A stretch of DNA of 64,000 nt from Enterobacterales bacterium (GTDB lineage: Bacteria > Pseudomonadota > Gammaproteobacteria > Enterobacterales > Kangiellaceae). This document shows, in pieces, positions 8,915 through 18,665 of this stretch. The position numbers and the translations under genes are program-made. Position 1 is the first letter of the stretch; each line of letters opens with the position of its first letter. The stretch spans positions 1-64,000 of the forward strand of contig JAUZSK010000007.1 of NCBI GenBank assembly GCA_030949565.1, in the 5' to 3' direction. A model generated the notes under the pieces. That model worked only from the letters and a program-made list of their open reading frames with translations, was not told the DNA's origin and made no database searches.

Positions 8915-10357
8915 TCAATATTTGATGCAAACATTTTTAGGTTCGGTAAAAAACCGCATGGCTTCAAAGCCTCCTTCCCGCCCCATGCCGGAAGATTTCA
9001 TACCTCCAAAGGGTGTTCTTAAATCTCGTAGTAACCATGTGTTGATCCAAACGATGCCAAAATCAAGCTGACTGCTCAAACGATGACAACGGGAGATATC
9101 TTGACTCCAAATAGATACAGCCAGACCATATTCGGTACCATTGGCTTTGCTTAAAGCATCCTTTTCATCGATAAAAGGTTGTATACTGCATAGAGGACCA
9201 AAAACCTCTTCTTGGTTGACGCGACAATCATCACTCAAGCCTTCCACCAGGGTGGGTTCAATAAAATAGCCCTTTCCACAGCGACCGGATAAAGTCACTT
9301 TCTTTCCACCGCTAATAATTTTGCCACCCTCTTGCTGTGCCAATTGAATGTAACTGTAGACTTTATCAAAATGAGCCTGAGAAACCAATGCTCCGTGTTG
9401 GGTCGTTTCATCTAAAGGATCGCCAATTTTTATTTGTTCCACCAGTTCAACAAAAGCCGATTTAAACTTCTCATATATAGACTGCTCCACATAAATTCTT
9501 GATGCACAAAGGCAAATTTGGCCTTGATTAGAAAAAGCGGATCGAACCACTTCTTTTACGGTTGCCTCAAAATTACAATCGGCAAAAACCAACGATGGAT
9601 TTTTACCTCCCAGTTCTAATGAAAACTTTTTAAGCTTTGGTGCGACACTTGCGGCAATAGCTCGCCCTGTAGCACTACCACCAGTAAAACTAACGGCTTT
9701 GACTTTTGGATGGTCAACTAATGGCGCGCCTATAGATGGACCACTACCATGCAGAATGTTGATCACGCCTTTGGGTATACCGACTTCAATACAAAGACGA
9801 GAAAAAATAAACGCTGTCATGGGAGTAATTTCTGAAGGTTTAGCGATGACACAGTTGCCTGTCGCTAAGGCGGGTGCAATTTTCCAAGTAAACAAATACA
9901 GTGGTAAATTCCAAGGGGAAATACAAGCAACAATCCCCACCGGTTGACGCAACGTATAATTAACACCGATCTTCCCCATATCGTGACAATCGGTAGAAAA
10001 TTGAGTGGCCGCATTAGCAAAAAAACGAATATTGGCTGCACTTCGGTAACAATCAACATTGCGCGCAAAACTAATCGGTTTACCATTATCAATGGCTTCT
10101 GCTTTGGCCAATTCTTCGCTGGCTGACTCAATCGCAGCGGCAAGTTTCATTAATAAAATAGAGCGTTGCTCGCTGGGTAAATCTGCCCAATCCTGCTGCG
10201 CTAACTCTGCTGCTTTAACTGCTAGCTCCAAATCGTTAGCATTCGATTGTGCGATTTGAGAATAAATTTGTCCCGTTGCCGGTTCATAATTATCCAAATA
10301 CTTTCCATCAACTGGCGCTATAAATTCGCCATTAATATAATTATGAATTTTTTGCAT
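8915..10357 (-). CDS. Aldehyde dehydrogenase, 2-aminomuconate/2-hydroxymuconate semialdehyde type
   Basis: 480-residue NAD-dependent ALDH. It shows the SPWNLPLYL oxyanion region, FTGGSATG cofactor loop, general base Glu248 in LELGGKN and nucleophile Cys282 in QGQICLC. The C-terminal string NTWLLRDLRTPFGGMKSSG followed by GREGG is characteristic of the aminomuconate-semialdehyde (ALDH8A1-like) and hydroxymuconate-semialdehyde subgroup. These enzymes act in tryptophan/kynurenine or meta-cleavage catabolism. No dioxygenase partner is in this block, so the substrate is open. The start was set at the ATG with GAGAGG 4 bases upstream; a GTG 12 bases earlier is possible. Confidence 0.85.
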   Translation of the reverse strand: MQKIHNYINGEFIAPVDGKYLDNYEPATGQIYSQIAQSNANDLELAVKAAELAQQDWADLPSEQRSILLMKLAAAIESASEELAKAEAIDNGKPISFARNVDCYRSAANIRFFANAATQFSTDCHDMGKIGVNYTLRQPVGIVACISPWNLPLYLFTWKIAPALATGNCVIAKPSEITPMTAFIFSRLCIEVGIPKGVINILHGSGPSIGAPLVDHPKVKAVSFTGGSATGRAIAASVAPKLKKFSLELGGKNPSLVFADCNFEATVKEVVRSAFSNQGQICLCASRIYVEQSIYEKFKSAFVELVEQIKIGDPLDETTQHGALVSQAHFDKVYSYIQLAQQEGGKIISGGKKVTLSGRCGKGYFIEPTLVEGLSDDCRVNQEEVFGPLCSIQPFIDEKDALSKANGTEYGLAVSIWSQDISRCHRLSSQLDFGIVWINTWLLRDLRTPFGGMKSSGMGREGGFEAMRFFTEPKNVCIKY

Positions 10358-10389
10358 ATGACCTCTCACATCTGATTGCTAGATCCTTT

Positions 10390-11178
10390 TTATAAACAGC
10401 TAGTCCGTCCGCCGTCAACGGGTATACTAACCCCTGTAATATAACCCGCAGAAGGCGAAGCTAAAAAGGCGCAGGCATCGGCAAACTCTTCGGCTTCACC
10501 AAAACGCCGCATGGGGATAATTGACTTTTCTTCCGCTTCCATTTCATCAATGGATAAATTCATTTTAGCCGCTTTGTTTTTAATAATCGCTTCCAACCTG
10601 ACGGTGTTAGTCGCGCCCGGCAATACATTGTTCACCGTGATTCCAAAAGGACCTAGCTCATTGGCCATGGTTTTAGCCCAGCTAGCAACAGCACCACGAA
10701 CCGTATTGGACACGCCTAAATTGGGTAATGCTGTTTCACGCTGGTAGAAATAACATTGATAATCCGGCCGTAACCGGCTTTTTTCATACCACCAATAAGC
10801 TTCTGTGCGATTTGATGATTGTTAATCAAATGCTGATTAAAAGCGGCCAGAAAATCTTCTGATTTGGCGCTATTGGCGGGGCCAGGAGCAGGACCGCCGG
10901 TATTATTGATTAAAATTTCAAATTGCGGTACCAGCGTGAGGTGTTCAGACAAAGCTCGGCGGACTTGATCTGGCTGACTAAAATCGGCACAAATAGCAAA
11001 ATGTTCTTGTGAACCATTGTTAGCTAGTTCTGCCTTAACCTGATTCAGTTTTTCTAAATTACGAGCAAAGAGGGTCACATTGGCACCCATTTTAGCCAGC
11101 TGTATAGCAATCGCTTTCCCCCATACCTTGAGAGCTTCCGCAGACTAGTGCATTTTTATTATCTAGATTTAAATTCAT
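10390..11178 (-). pseudogene. Short-chain dehydrogenase/reductase, two frameshifts
   Basis: Read across two single-base breaks, this is a full-length SDR of about 260 residues: NALVCGSSQGMGKAIA cofactor loop, LINNTGGPAPG, IINVISTS, then NTVRGAVASWAKTMANELG carrying the helix after the active site, and the C-terminal ITGVSIPVDGG. The normal Tyr-x3-Lys is replaced: after ISTS the restored sequence reads VKQPLPNLGVSN, as in the divergent SDRs annotated as 3-oxoacyl-ACP reductase-like. The breaks are one extra G in a G-run near 11115 and one missing C near 10728. ATG 11178 is preceded by GGGAT. Likely functional if the indels are errors. Confidence 0.75.
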
Positions 11179-11220
11179 ATTTTGTATCCCAGTAGATTAC
11201 TTTGATTGACTATTCAATTT

Positions 11221-13020
11221 TTAAAACCAATCTGGCTCCATTGCTAAGCAAGTATCATCTAAATTTTTAACCAGATCAGCATTGTGATAAAGCTTTGGCA
11301 ACTCCCAGCGCACAAAATATTGTGCCGCTTGTAATTTACCTTGGTAAAAACTAATTTCCTCTTCGTTTTTCTCATTTTGTAAAGCTTGTTCGGCGACGGT
11401 CGCTTGGCGTAACCAGATCCAACTAAACACCAATTGACCCATCATTGTTAGATAAGCACTGGCATTGGCTAAGGTTTTCTCCGCACCTTCTTTTTGCATG
11501 GCAATAGCCACCAATTGAGTCACTTCTTGGCAGGTTATCTGTGCTTTTTGGATCGCTTCAGCAAACACGACTGTTCGAGTTAAATCTTTTGCTTGATGAA
11601 TATCTTGGCTAATTTTTTTAAATAATAATTTAAGTCCCTCTCCCTGATTTAACCAGACTTTTCTTCCCAAAAGGTCCAAAGCTTGAATGCCGTTGGTTCC
11701 TTCATGGATAGGGTTTAACCGATTATCTCGATAGCACTGTTCCACCGGATACTCATGAGTGTAGCCAGAGCCACCGAGAATTTGAATGGCCAATTCGTTG
11801 GCTTTTAATCCGTAATCGGAGCAACAGGCTTTTACTATAGGCATTAGCAAATCGAGCAACAACTGTGCTTGTTGTTTGTCTTCACCTTCTGCATTTTCCG
11901 AATCATCCACCAAAATAGCAGAGTAAAAGCATAGTGCCATGCCACCTTCAACAAAGGATTTTTGTGCTAAAAGCATACGTTTAACATCGGCATGTTCAAT
12001 AATGTTGACTTGCGGACTAGTCGGATTTTTTTCGGTTGGCTTACGTCCCTGCGGTCTTTCTTTTGCGTAGGCTAAGGATTCCATAAAACCGCGATAACCG
12101 ATCATGGCAGCACCAAAACCAACCGACAGTCTTGCCTCGTTCATCATATGAAACATGTATTTTAAGCCTTGATGTGGCTCACCCACCAGATAACCAATAC
12201 AATCATCCGTTTCACCAAAATTAAGAATGGTCGAAGTGGTACCTCGGTAACCCATTTTATGAAACAAGCCCGATAAATTGACATCGTTTGATTCAGCCAC
12301 TTCGCCATTAGCATCTAAGCGGTATTTTGGAACTATAAAAAGTGAAATCCCTTTAACCCCTGCCGCTGCTCCTTTAATTTTAGCTAACACTAGATGGATA
12401 ATATTATCAGTGAGTTGATGATCGCCACCGGAAATAAAAATCTTTTGACCTTTGATTTTGTAATTGCCATCATCCTGCTTAACCGCCTGGGTAACGATAT
12501 CGGAAAGTGACGATCCCGCATTAGGTTCAGTCAATGCCATGGTGCCAGAAAATTTGCCGCTGGCCATTTTTTTGATAAAAAGATTTTTCTGCTCATCACT
12601 TGCGAAGGCGTTAATCAAATTAGCCGCGCCGGTGGTTAAAAAACTATAACCCGTAGTCGAAGGATTAGCAGACATAAAATAGCCAGAAGAGGCAAGCGTA
12701 ATTAAAAAAGGAAGTTGCATACCGCCATAATCGTAGTCCATTCCCGCCGCAATCAAACCCGCTTCGCGGTGGACATCAAAGGCTTGTTTGACTTCAGCAA
12801 TCATTTGAACTTTACCATCAATAAATTGTGGTTCATTTTGGTCAGCTTTACTGTTGTGGTTAGCAAAATATTTTCCAGCTATTTTTTCAGCGGTTTCTAA
12901 TACCGCATCAAAAGTTTGTTTGCTGTGATCAGCAAATTTTTCTGTTCCGATTAGAGCTTCAGCATCACAGACCTCATACAGTTGAAAACGAAGATCACGG
13001 TTATTAATGAGTGAATTCAT
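11221..13020 (-). CDS. Acyl-CoA dehydrogenase (long, AcdA/DUF-tailed type)
   Basis: 599-residue FAD enzyme oxidising acyl-CoA to enoyl-CoA. Family marks are GTMALTEPNAGSSLSDI (flavin/substrate loop), KIFISGGDH, and NEARLSVGFGAAMIGYRGF in the helical domain. The FAD-closing block QILGGSGYTHEYPVEQCYRD is followed by NPIHEGTNGIQALDLLGRKV. The extra 100-residue helical C-terminus is the usual extension of this roughly 600-residue subfamily. Its start follows the dxs stop by only 7 bases (TAGGAATTTTATG), so it appears to be transcribed with the isoprenoid genes. Confidence 0.92.
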   Translation of the reverse strand: MNSLINNRDLRFQLYEVCDAEALIGTEKFADHSKQTFDAVLETAEKIAGKYFANHNSKADQNEPQFIDGKVQMIAEVKQAFDVHREAGLIAAGMDYDYGGMQLPFLITLASSGYFMSANPSTTGYSFLTTGAANLINAFASDEQKNLFIKKMASGKFSGTMALTEPNAGSSLSDIVTQAVKQDDGNYKIKGQKIFISGGDHQLTDNIIHLVLAKIKGAAAGVKGISLFIVPKYRLDANGEVAESNDVNLSGLFHKMGYRGTTSTILNFGETDDCIGYLVGEPHQGLKYMFHMMNEARLSVGFGAAMIGYRGFMESLAYAKERPQGRKPTEKNPTSPQVNIIEHADVKRMLLAQKSFVEGGMALCFYSAILVDDSENAEGEDKQQAQLLLDLLMPIVKACCSDYGLKANELAIQILGGSGYTHEYPVEQCYRDNRLNPIHEGTNGIQALDLLGRKVWLNQGEGLKLLFKKISQDIHQAKDLTRTVVFAEAIQKAQITCQEVTQLVAIAMQKEGAEKTLANASAYLTMMGQLVFSWIWLRQATVAEQALQNEKNEEEISFYQGKLQAAQYFVRWELPKLYHNADLVKNLDDTCLAMEPDWF

Positions 13021-13027
13021 AAAATTC

Positions 13028-14902
13028 CTATATTTTATTTTCAGTCATAAACTGATTAATTTGTTGTTGCATCCCTTCCAAATCTAACTGACACATTTGC
13101 AATAGATCAGCGGGATCGCCATGTTCAATAAATCGATCAGGAATTCCAAGGTTTAGAATGAATGGCCTTTGGTTATTACTAAGCAAAAACTCATTAACAC
13201 CACTTCCTGCGCCACCCGCAATAGCATTTTCTTCAACAGTGACAATAGCTTTGTGGTTTTTACAAATATTTAATATGAGGGCTTGATCTAGGGGTTTAAC
13301 AAAACGCATATCCACCAGCGTGGCATCAAGTTTTTCAGCAATAATTTTTGCTTTAGGTAAAAGACTACCAAAAACCAGTAAAGCTATTTTTTTGCCATCG
13401 CGAATCACATTCGCTTTGCCTATTTCCAACGCTTCTAAATCATTACCAGCAGGTATTCCTGTGCCCTGCCCACGCGGATATCGAACGGCGGCGGTTCCAG
13501 AGTATTCATAACCCGTGGTTAACATAAGGCGACATTCCCTTTCATCACTAGGCGCCATAATGACAATATTGGGTATGCAACGCAAAAAGCTCAAGTCAAA
13601 ACTACCGTGATGAGTCGCTCCATCGCCACCCACTAAACCACTACGGTCAATCGCAAATAACACATCCAGCTTTTGTAAAGCGACGTCATGTATAAGCTGG
13701 TCATAGCCACGCTGTAAAAAAGAACTATAGATGGCACAAACAGGCTTGGCGCCCTCACATGCCATACCGGCCGCTAATGTGACCGCGTGTTGTTCAGCGA
13801 TACCGACATCAAAATAACGTTCAGGATAATTTTTAGAAAAAGCGATTAAATCAGAACCTTCACGCATGGCGGGAGTGATAGCCATCAGACGCTCATCTCG
13901 CTCAGCCATATCGCATAGCCATTCACCGAAGATATTGGAATAAGTGATTTTCTTTTTTTGTGCAGGCAATTTGGAATCTTTTGGGTCAAACACCGGAACC
14001 GCATGATAAGCTATGGGATCTTGTTCTGCCGCTGCATAGCCTTTTCCTTTGGTGGTCACTACATGTAACATTTGTGGGCCGTTTAGATTTTTAATATTAC
14101 CAATGGTGGTTAATAGCGTGGGTAAATTATGGCCATCAATCGGCCCGATATAATTAAAACCAAGTTCTTCGAACAAGGTCCCTGGTCAAACCATACCCTT
14201 CATGTGCTCTTCGACCCGATGTGCCCAATTGGAAATTTTAGGCAAATTTTGCAAGACTTTTTTGCCGCCTTCTTTAAACCCCGAATAAAATTTCCCCGAT
14301 AAAACTTTGGCTAAATAATTATGCAGTCCACCAACATTCTCAGAAATAGACATATCGTTATCATTTAAAATAACGGTTAAATTAACATCCAAATCTGCCG
14401 CATGGTTAAGTGCTTCAAATGCCATCCCCGCGGTCAAAGCACCATCGCCGATGACTGCGACGAAACGACTATCATCGCCTCTTGCCTTCGCCGCAACCGC
14501 CATACCTAAGGCGGCACTAATGGAAGTGCTCGAATGACCAACGCCAAAGGCATCGTATTCACTCTCAAATCGGCTTGGAAAAGGATGCAGTCCTTTGGTT
14601 TGGCGAATAGAACGCAAATTATCTTTGCGTCCGGTAAGGACCTTATGAGGGTAGGCTTGATGACCAACATCCCAGATAATTTTATCTTTGGGTGTATCAA
14701 ATAAATAATGCAGTGCAACGGTTAACTCGACGGTACCTAGTCCGGCCGCAAAATGCCCACCACAGTGTGCAATACTATTGATCAAAAACTCCCGCAGCTG
14801 ATCATTGAGCAGCTGTAGTTGGTCTTTTTCAAGTAGCCGCACATCGCTCGGCTGATTAATCTGCGCCAGTAGAGGATAATTTTGGGGATTACAAAGCATC
14901 AT
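13028..14902 (-). CDS. dxs: 1-deoxy-D-xylulose-5-phosphate synthase, with an internal in-frame TGA
   Basis: First enzyme of the MEP isoprenoid pathway: pyruvate plus glyceraldehyde 3-phosphate to DXP, thiamine-diphosphate dependent. Total length (about 624 codons) is normal. The N-terminal half shows [19 protein letters not shown] and the ThDP motif [17 protein letters not shown] with the matching NDNDMSIS. The C-terminal half shows [18 protein letters not shown] and [15 protein letters not shown]. The two halves are in the same frame, separated only by a TGA at 14186-14188 within KGMV[14 protein letters not shown], where homologues carry an ordinary residue (often Leu). A single T-to-G change from TTA would explain it. 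The enzyme is normally essential, so sequence error is likely. Lies between ispA and the acyl-CoA dehydrogenase gene. Confidence 0.9.
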
Positions 14903-15025
14903 TTATTAACTTCTTGTCTATTTTATTGGTATTTCAGTTAGCCATCATTAATCTCAATGACTCAAATTTGTGTGGATGACTTGTATTTAATTGAACGCTG
15001 TTACTTGACGCTTGCACTCGGCGTT

Positions 15026-15926
15026 TTAATGCTCTCGTTGCACAATATAATTGGCAAAATCTGCTAATTTTTGGCTATTCAGAGGGATCTTTTCAAGCGC
15101 GTCTAACGCATTCTCAACCAAATCATCTGCCCGCTTTTTAGCGCCATCTAAACCTAAATAAAGGGGAAAAGATTTGTTTTCAAGGTTCTGAACCTGTGTT
15201 TATCCGAGGGAAAAGCGTATCCCCCTCAATGTCTAATATATCATCTCTTATTTGAAACGCTAAGCCTAAACAGTGGCTATAGGTGTTTAAGTGGGCTAAA
15301 ATCACCTGATCTTCGCAATCACTGGCCAAAAAACCCATCTTTACCGATGCATTAATCAAAGCGCCGGTTTTCATCTGATGCATGGATTCTAGCGTTTGTA
15401 TATCTGCCGGCTGGTTAGTCATCATTAAATCCACTGCCTGACCGCCTCCCATACCTTGTGAGCCACTGGCGACGCAGAGCGTATGCAACATCGAAAGTTG
15501 TTTTTGTTGACTAAGACTTGAATCCTGATCTAAACAATACTTGGGATCAGCTAACAGTTCAAATGCCAAGGTTTGTAGGGCATCCCCTGCCAAAACAGCT
15601 GAGGCTTCACCAAATTTAATGTGGCAAGTCGGTATTCCTCGTCGTAAATCATCATCATCCATACAGGGAAGATCATCATGGATTAACGAATAAGCATGAA
15701 TCAACTCCACCGCCATCGCCGGAATGTCCAAAATCGTCTGCTCCACCGCTAACATCTCACCAGTGGCATACACTAAAGCTGGCCTAACCCGTTTGCCTGG
15801 ATTAAGGACCGAATAACGCATTGCTTGATGTAGTTGAGTCGGGCTTTTATCACTCAAAGGTAGATATTGTTCAAGCTGTTGGTTTATTCGCTGCTGAACG
15901 CTGCTAAGAAATTGACTGTGTGGCAT
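15026..15926 (-). CDS. ispA: Farnesyl diphosphate synthase (polyprenyl synthetase), frameshifted
   Basis: Head-to-tail prenyltransferase making geranyl and farnesyl diphosphate from IPP and DMAPP. The first Asp-rich motif (SLIHDDLPCMDDDDLRRG) and second Asp-rich motif (FQIRDDILDIEGDT) are intact, as is the PGKRVRPAL substrate loop. The frame is lost just after GDTLF: reading on in another frame gives LGKTQVQNLENKSFPLYLGL and then DGAKKRADDLVENALDALEK through to HREH-like tail and TAA, the expected C-terminus. The break region (about 15195-15210) seems to hold more than one small indel. Order xseB-ispA-dxs is the classic gammaproteobacterial operon. Confidence 0.88.
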
Positions 15927-16042
15927 GGTAAATAATTAAATATTTCCTAGTTGGAGTAACGGCTATTTTAAATTTAATTCACCGCGAAAATAGAAGGCTA
16001 GAATTAGCACATATCATAAATTCCTAGCTAAAAAGCGGTTTG

Positions 16043-16261
16043 CTAATCAAAGGTTTCGAGTTTCTGTTCGTTATCGCTGAGAATCTGCACTTTCTGCTGT
16101 GCCTCATTCAACATTTTTTGACAATCTTTAGTCAATTTAACGCCCACTTCAAATTGTGTTAGAGAATCGTCGAGTGACAGATCACCCACCTCTAACCGAT
16201 TAACAACGCCTTCCAACTCTTCTAACTGTGACTCAAAGGTCGATTTTTTTGAATTTGCCAT
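16043..16261 (-). CDS. xseB: Exodeoxyribonuclease VII small subunit
   Basis: 72-residue XseB: FESQLEELEGVVNRLEVGDL and SLDDSLTQFEVGVKLTKDCQ form the two helices that coat the large XseA subunit of this single-strand exonuclease. The start was set at the ATG preceded by GGAAGA; an upstream in-frame ATG at 16282 would add seven residues. First gene of the xseB-ispA-dxs block. The 16262-16542 region between it and the divergent stator genes should contain both promoters, but I see no clear sigma-28 box. Confidence 0.93.
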   Translation of the reverse strand: MANSKKSTFESQLEELEGVVNRLEVGDLSLDDSLTQFEVGVKLTKDCQKMLNEAQQKVQILSDNEQKLETFD

Positions 16262-16542
16262 AGTTTTGTCTTCCAAAATCATTTAGATCAATCACATTAA
16301 GTCCACAGCAACAACTTCATCGCCTTTCAAAACGCTGTAGCATAAAGTCAAAATCCATCGAATAGGACTATAATTAATGGCTATTGTCCCCCATTTCGCC
16401 TCTGAAAGGAATTGTTTCGATAAATTTATAAATAAATAGCCTATACACTGGAATTGTAGGAAATCTTGCCTATTCTTAAATGTAAGTTAGTCACTCAGTC
16501 TCGCAAGTAAGAGATAAGCATAATTCAATAGAGGTTAAAGCT

Positions 16543-17301
16543 TTGGATTTAGGAACTATTGTTGGTTTACTTGGTTCGGTCGCTATGGTTGTCATGGCAA
16601 TGGTGCTTGGTGGATCCATTCTCACATTTATTGATGCGCCTTCAATTTTGATTGTTGTGGTCGGTACTCATTTCGTCGTAATGATGACCTATTCTTTAGG
16701 CGAATTTCTTGGCGCCGCTGGCGCAGGTATGAAAGTGCTAACCTTTAAGGCTATCGATAACGTTGAACTCATCAACCAAATTGTTGAATTAGCCGATATG
16801 GCAAGAAAAAGTGGCCTTCTAGCACTAGAAGGCGCCACCATAGAGCAAGATTTTCTAAAAAAGGGCATTGGTCTATTAGTCGATGGTCATGATGGCGAGG
16901 TGGTAAAAGGTATTTTAGAAAAAGATGTTTCCATGGCTTCAGAGCGACACAAGTTAGGCGCATCTATATTTAAATCGATGGCTGATGTCGCCCCAGCCAT
17001 GGGAATGATTGGAACGCTTGTTGGATTGGTTGCCATGCTTTCAAATATGGACGATCCAAAGTCGATTGGCCCGGCTATGGCGGTTGCGTTGTTAACCACT
17101 CTTTATGGTGCGATTATGGCAAATATGGTGGGGATCCCCATTTCCGAAAAACTCAATATGCGGGACACCGAAGAAAAGATCTCTAAAACACTAATGATTG
17201 ATGGTTTACTTGGTATTCAGGCCGGTCAAAATCCTCGGGTTATAGAGCAGGTTTTGCATGGCTACTTGAAAGAAGGTAAACGACCAACGGCTGAAGACTA
17301 A
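16543..17301 (+). CDS. pomA: Flagellar stator protein MotA/PomA
   Basis: 252 residues with the four membrane helices of MotA/ExbB-type stators: two near the N-terminus and a hairpin in the MGMIGTLVGLVAMLSNMDDP / GPAMAVALLTTLYGAIMANM region. A long cytoplasmic loop with charged residues contacts the rotor. Together with PomB it forms the ion channel that drives flagellar rotation. The sequence is of the polar-flagellum PomA type rather than enterobacterial MotA. Translation starts at TTG, 9 bases behind GAGG. The partner gene begins 3 bases after its stop. Confidence 0.93.
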   Translation: MDLGTIVGLLGSVAMVVMAMVLGGSILTFIDAPSILIVVVGTHFVVMMTYSLGEFLGAAGAGMKVLTFKAIDNVELINQIVELADMARKSGLLALEGATIEQDFLKKGIGLLVDGHDGEVVKGILEKDVSMASERHKLGASIFKSMADVAPAMGMIGTLVGLVAMLSNMDDPKSIGPAMAVALLTTLYGAIMANMVGIPISEKLNMRDTEEKISKTLMIDGLLGIQAGQNPRVIEQVLHGYLKEGKRPTAED

Positions 17302-17304
17302 AGC

Positions 17305-18282
17305 ATGAGTGAAGAAGCAGAATGCGACTGTCCCCCCGAAGGTCTCCCGGCCTATATGGGTACCTTTGCCGATCTAATGGCGTTATTAATGTGCTTTTTC
17401 GTACTACTCTTGTCCTTTGCGGAAATGGACGTTCTCAAGTTTAAGCAAATCGCAGGTTCGATGAAATATGCGTTTGGCGTGCAAAACAAGGTTCATGCGC
17501 GTGATATCCCAAAGGGGACCAGTATCATCGCTAAAGAGTTCTCTCCTGGCAAACCGCAGCCCACGGTAATTGAAGCCGTTATGCAACAAACCGTTGATAT
17601 TACAAAAGAAACGGTCGATTTTGATGAAGCGGATGACGAGCAAGACGAAACTGGGGATGGCGAAGAAACGAATAAAGGTAAAGGTCAGCAAGAAAAAGAT
17701 AAAACCTCCAAAGAAGAGAAAAGTGATGCTGAAATCATAAAAGAAGCACAGCAAACCGCCAAAGCTGAAAAAATTGCTGCCGCCCAAGCCGAAGCTCTAG
17801 CGCAAGAAGTTGCTGCGAAAATGTCCGATGAAATCGCCGAAGGTCAGGTAGAGCTTCTGGCTAAAGGTGCCTACGTCGTTATCCGCATACGAGAAAAAGG
17901 CTCATTCTCCTCTGCATCCGATACCATCGAAGAAGAGTTTTTACCTGTCATCAATAAAATAGAAGATATTTTGGCTGAAACCGATGGAGAAATAAGAGTC
18001 GCGGGACACACCGATAATTTACCCATCGACAATGAATACTTTAAATCAAATTGGGAGCTTTCTGGAGGCCGTGCCGCTTCAGTTACTCGCGAACTACTTC
18101 GCGATGGTCGTCTAGAAAAGGGCCGTTTTGTTATCACGGGCTATGCCGATACAAAACCCATAGCCGATAATTCAACCAGTGAAGGTAGAGCCACTAATCG
18201 GCGGGTAGAGGTCATTATTGTGCAGGGTGAACAACCAGAAGGTGAAGTGGTTGGTGTGGGCCTCGATACCCCCACTCCGTAG
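17305..18282 (+). CDS. pomB: Flagellar stator protein MotB/PomB
   Basis: 325-residue B subunit. The CDCPPEGLPAYMGTFADLMA start is PomB-like. Asp23, in the single membrane helix, is the ion-binding acid, and the following LLSFAEMDVLKFKQIAGSMK is the plug region. The C-terminal OmpA-like domain (VAGHTDNLPID, SNWELSGGRAASVTREL, GYADTKPIADN, NRRVEVII) anchors the stator to peptidoglycan. The linker (about 105-175) is unusually acidic and Lys/Glu/Gln-rich, longer than strictly needed. Sodium coupling is inferred from PomB likeness. Confidence 0.94.
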   Translation: MSEEAECDCPPEGLPAYMGTFADLMALLMCFFVLLLSFAEMDVLKFKQIAGSMKYAFGVQNKVHARDIPKGTSIIAKEFSPGKPQPTVIEAVMQQTVDITKETVDFDEADDEQDETGDGEETNKGKGQQEKDKTSKEEKSDAEIIKEAQQTAKAEKIAAAQAEALAQEVAAKMSDEIAEGQVELLAKGAYVVIRIREKGSFSSASDTIEEEFLPVINKIEDILAETDGEIRVAGHTDNLPIDNEYFKSNWELSGGRAASVTRELLRDGRLEKGRFVITGYADTKPIADNSTSEGRATNRRVEVIIVQGEQPEGEVVGVGLDTPTP

Positions 18283-18302
18283 CATCAGGCTAAATGAGAT
18301 GT

Positions 18303-18554
18303 TTAACTATTGTGCTTTTTCCATTGTTTCACCTGATTCATATCAAAAACCCACTCTTGCAGCTTATCGCCTCTTTGAGCAACCGGCATACCATCTCTAA
18401 TCCAACGCTCCACGCTGGTAATGCTAACATCCAAAATGCTGGCAAGAGTATCTTTACCGACAATTTGATCATCGGCACTAAAAATATTTGCCTCTTCTGA
18501 TATTACCTTTGTGTGACGTCTTTTCGCTTGGCGTAAAAAATTTGAGCTTCTCAT
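18303..18554 (-). CDS. Small helix-turn-helix protein
   Basis: 83 residues with an AlpA/MerR-like or phage Nu1-like winged-helix segment (VGKDTLASILDVSITSVERW followed by IRDGMPV). The second half (QEWVFDMNQVKQWKKHN) matches the usual ending of such DNA-binding domains. Basic N-terminus (RQAKRRH). Faces pomB tail-to-tail with about 20 bp between the stops. Could be a transcription regulator or a remnant of a mobile element regulator. I do not recognise a named family. Confidence 0.6.
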   Translation of the reverse strand: MRSSNFLRQAKRRHTKVISEEANIFSADDQIVGKDTLASILDVSITSVERWIRDGMPVAQRGDKLQEWVFDMNQVKQWKKHNS

Positions 18555-18665
18555 CTTATTTGACCTTTTCCTTGCCTTTCCCTTACTTTAGATGATTCTA
18601 CAGGCAAATATGTTTCATTCAGGCCTTAATTTAATTAAAAGATGTAACAAAAATTGAAGATTTGA

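Noticed and set aside
14186-14188. Selenocysteine reading of the TGA in dxs, since selD is in the window
   Set aside because: The place is not catalytic, no SECIS-like hairpin was evident just after the TGA, SelD itself uses Cys, and no selA/selB is seen. Other genes here (DUF523, the ligase partner MaoC) end in TGA, so the codon is a normal stop.
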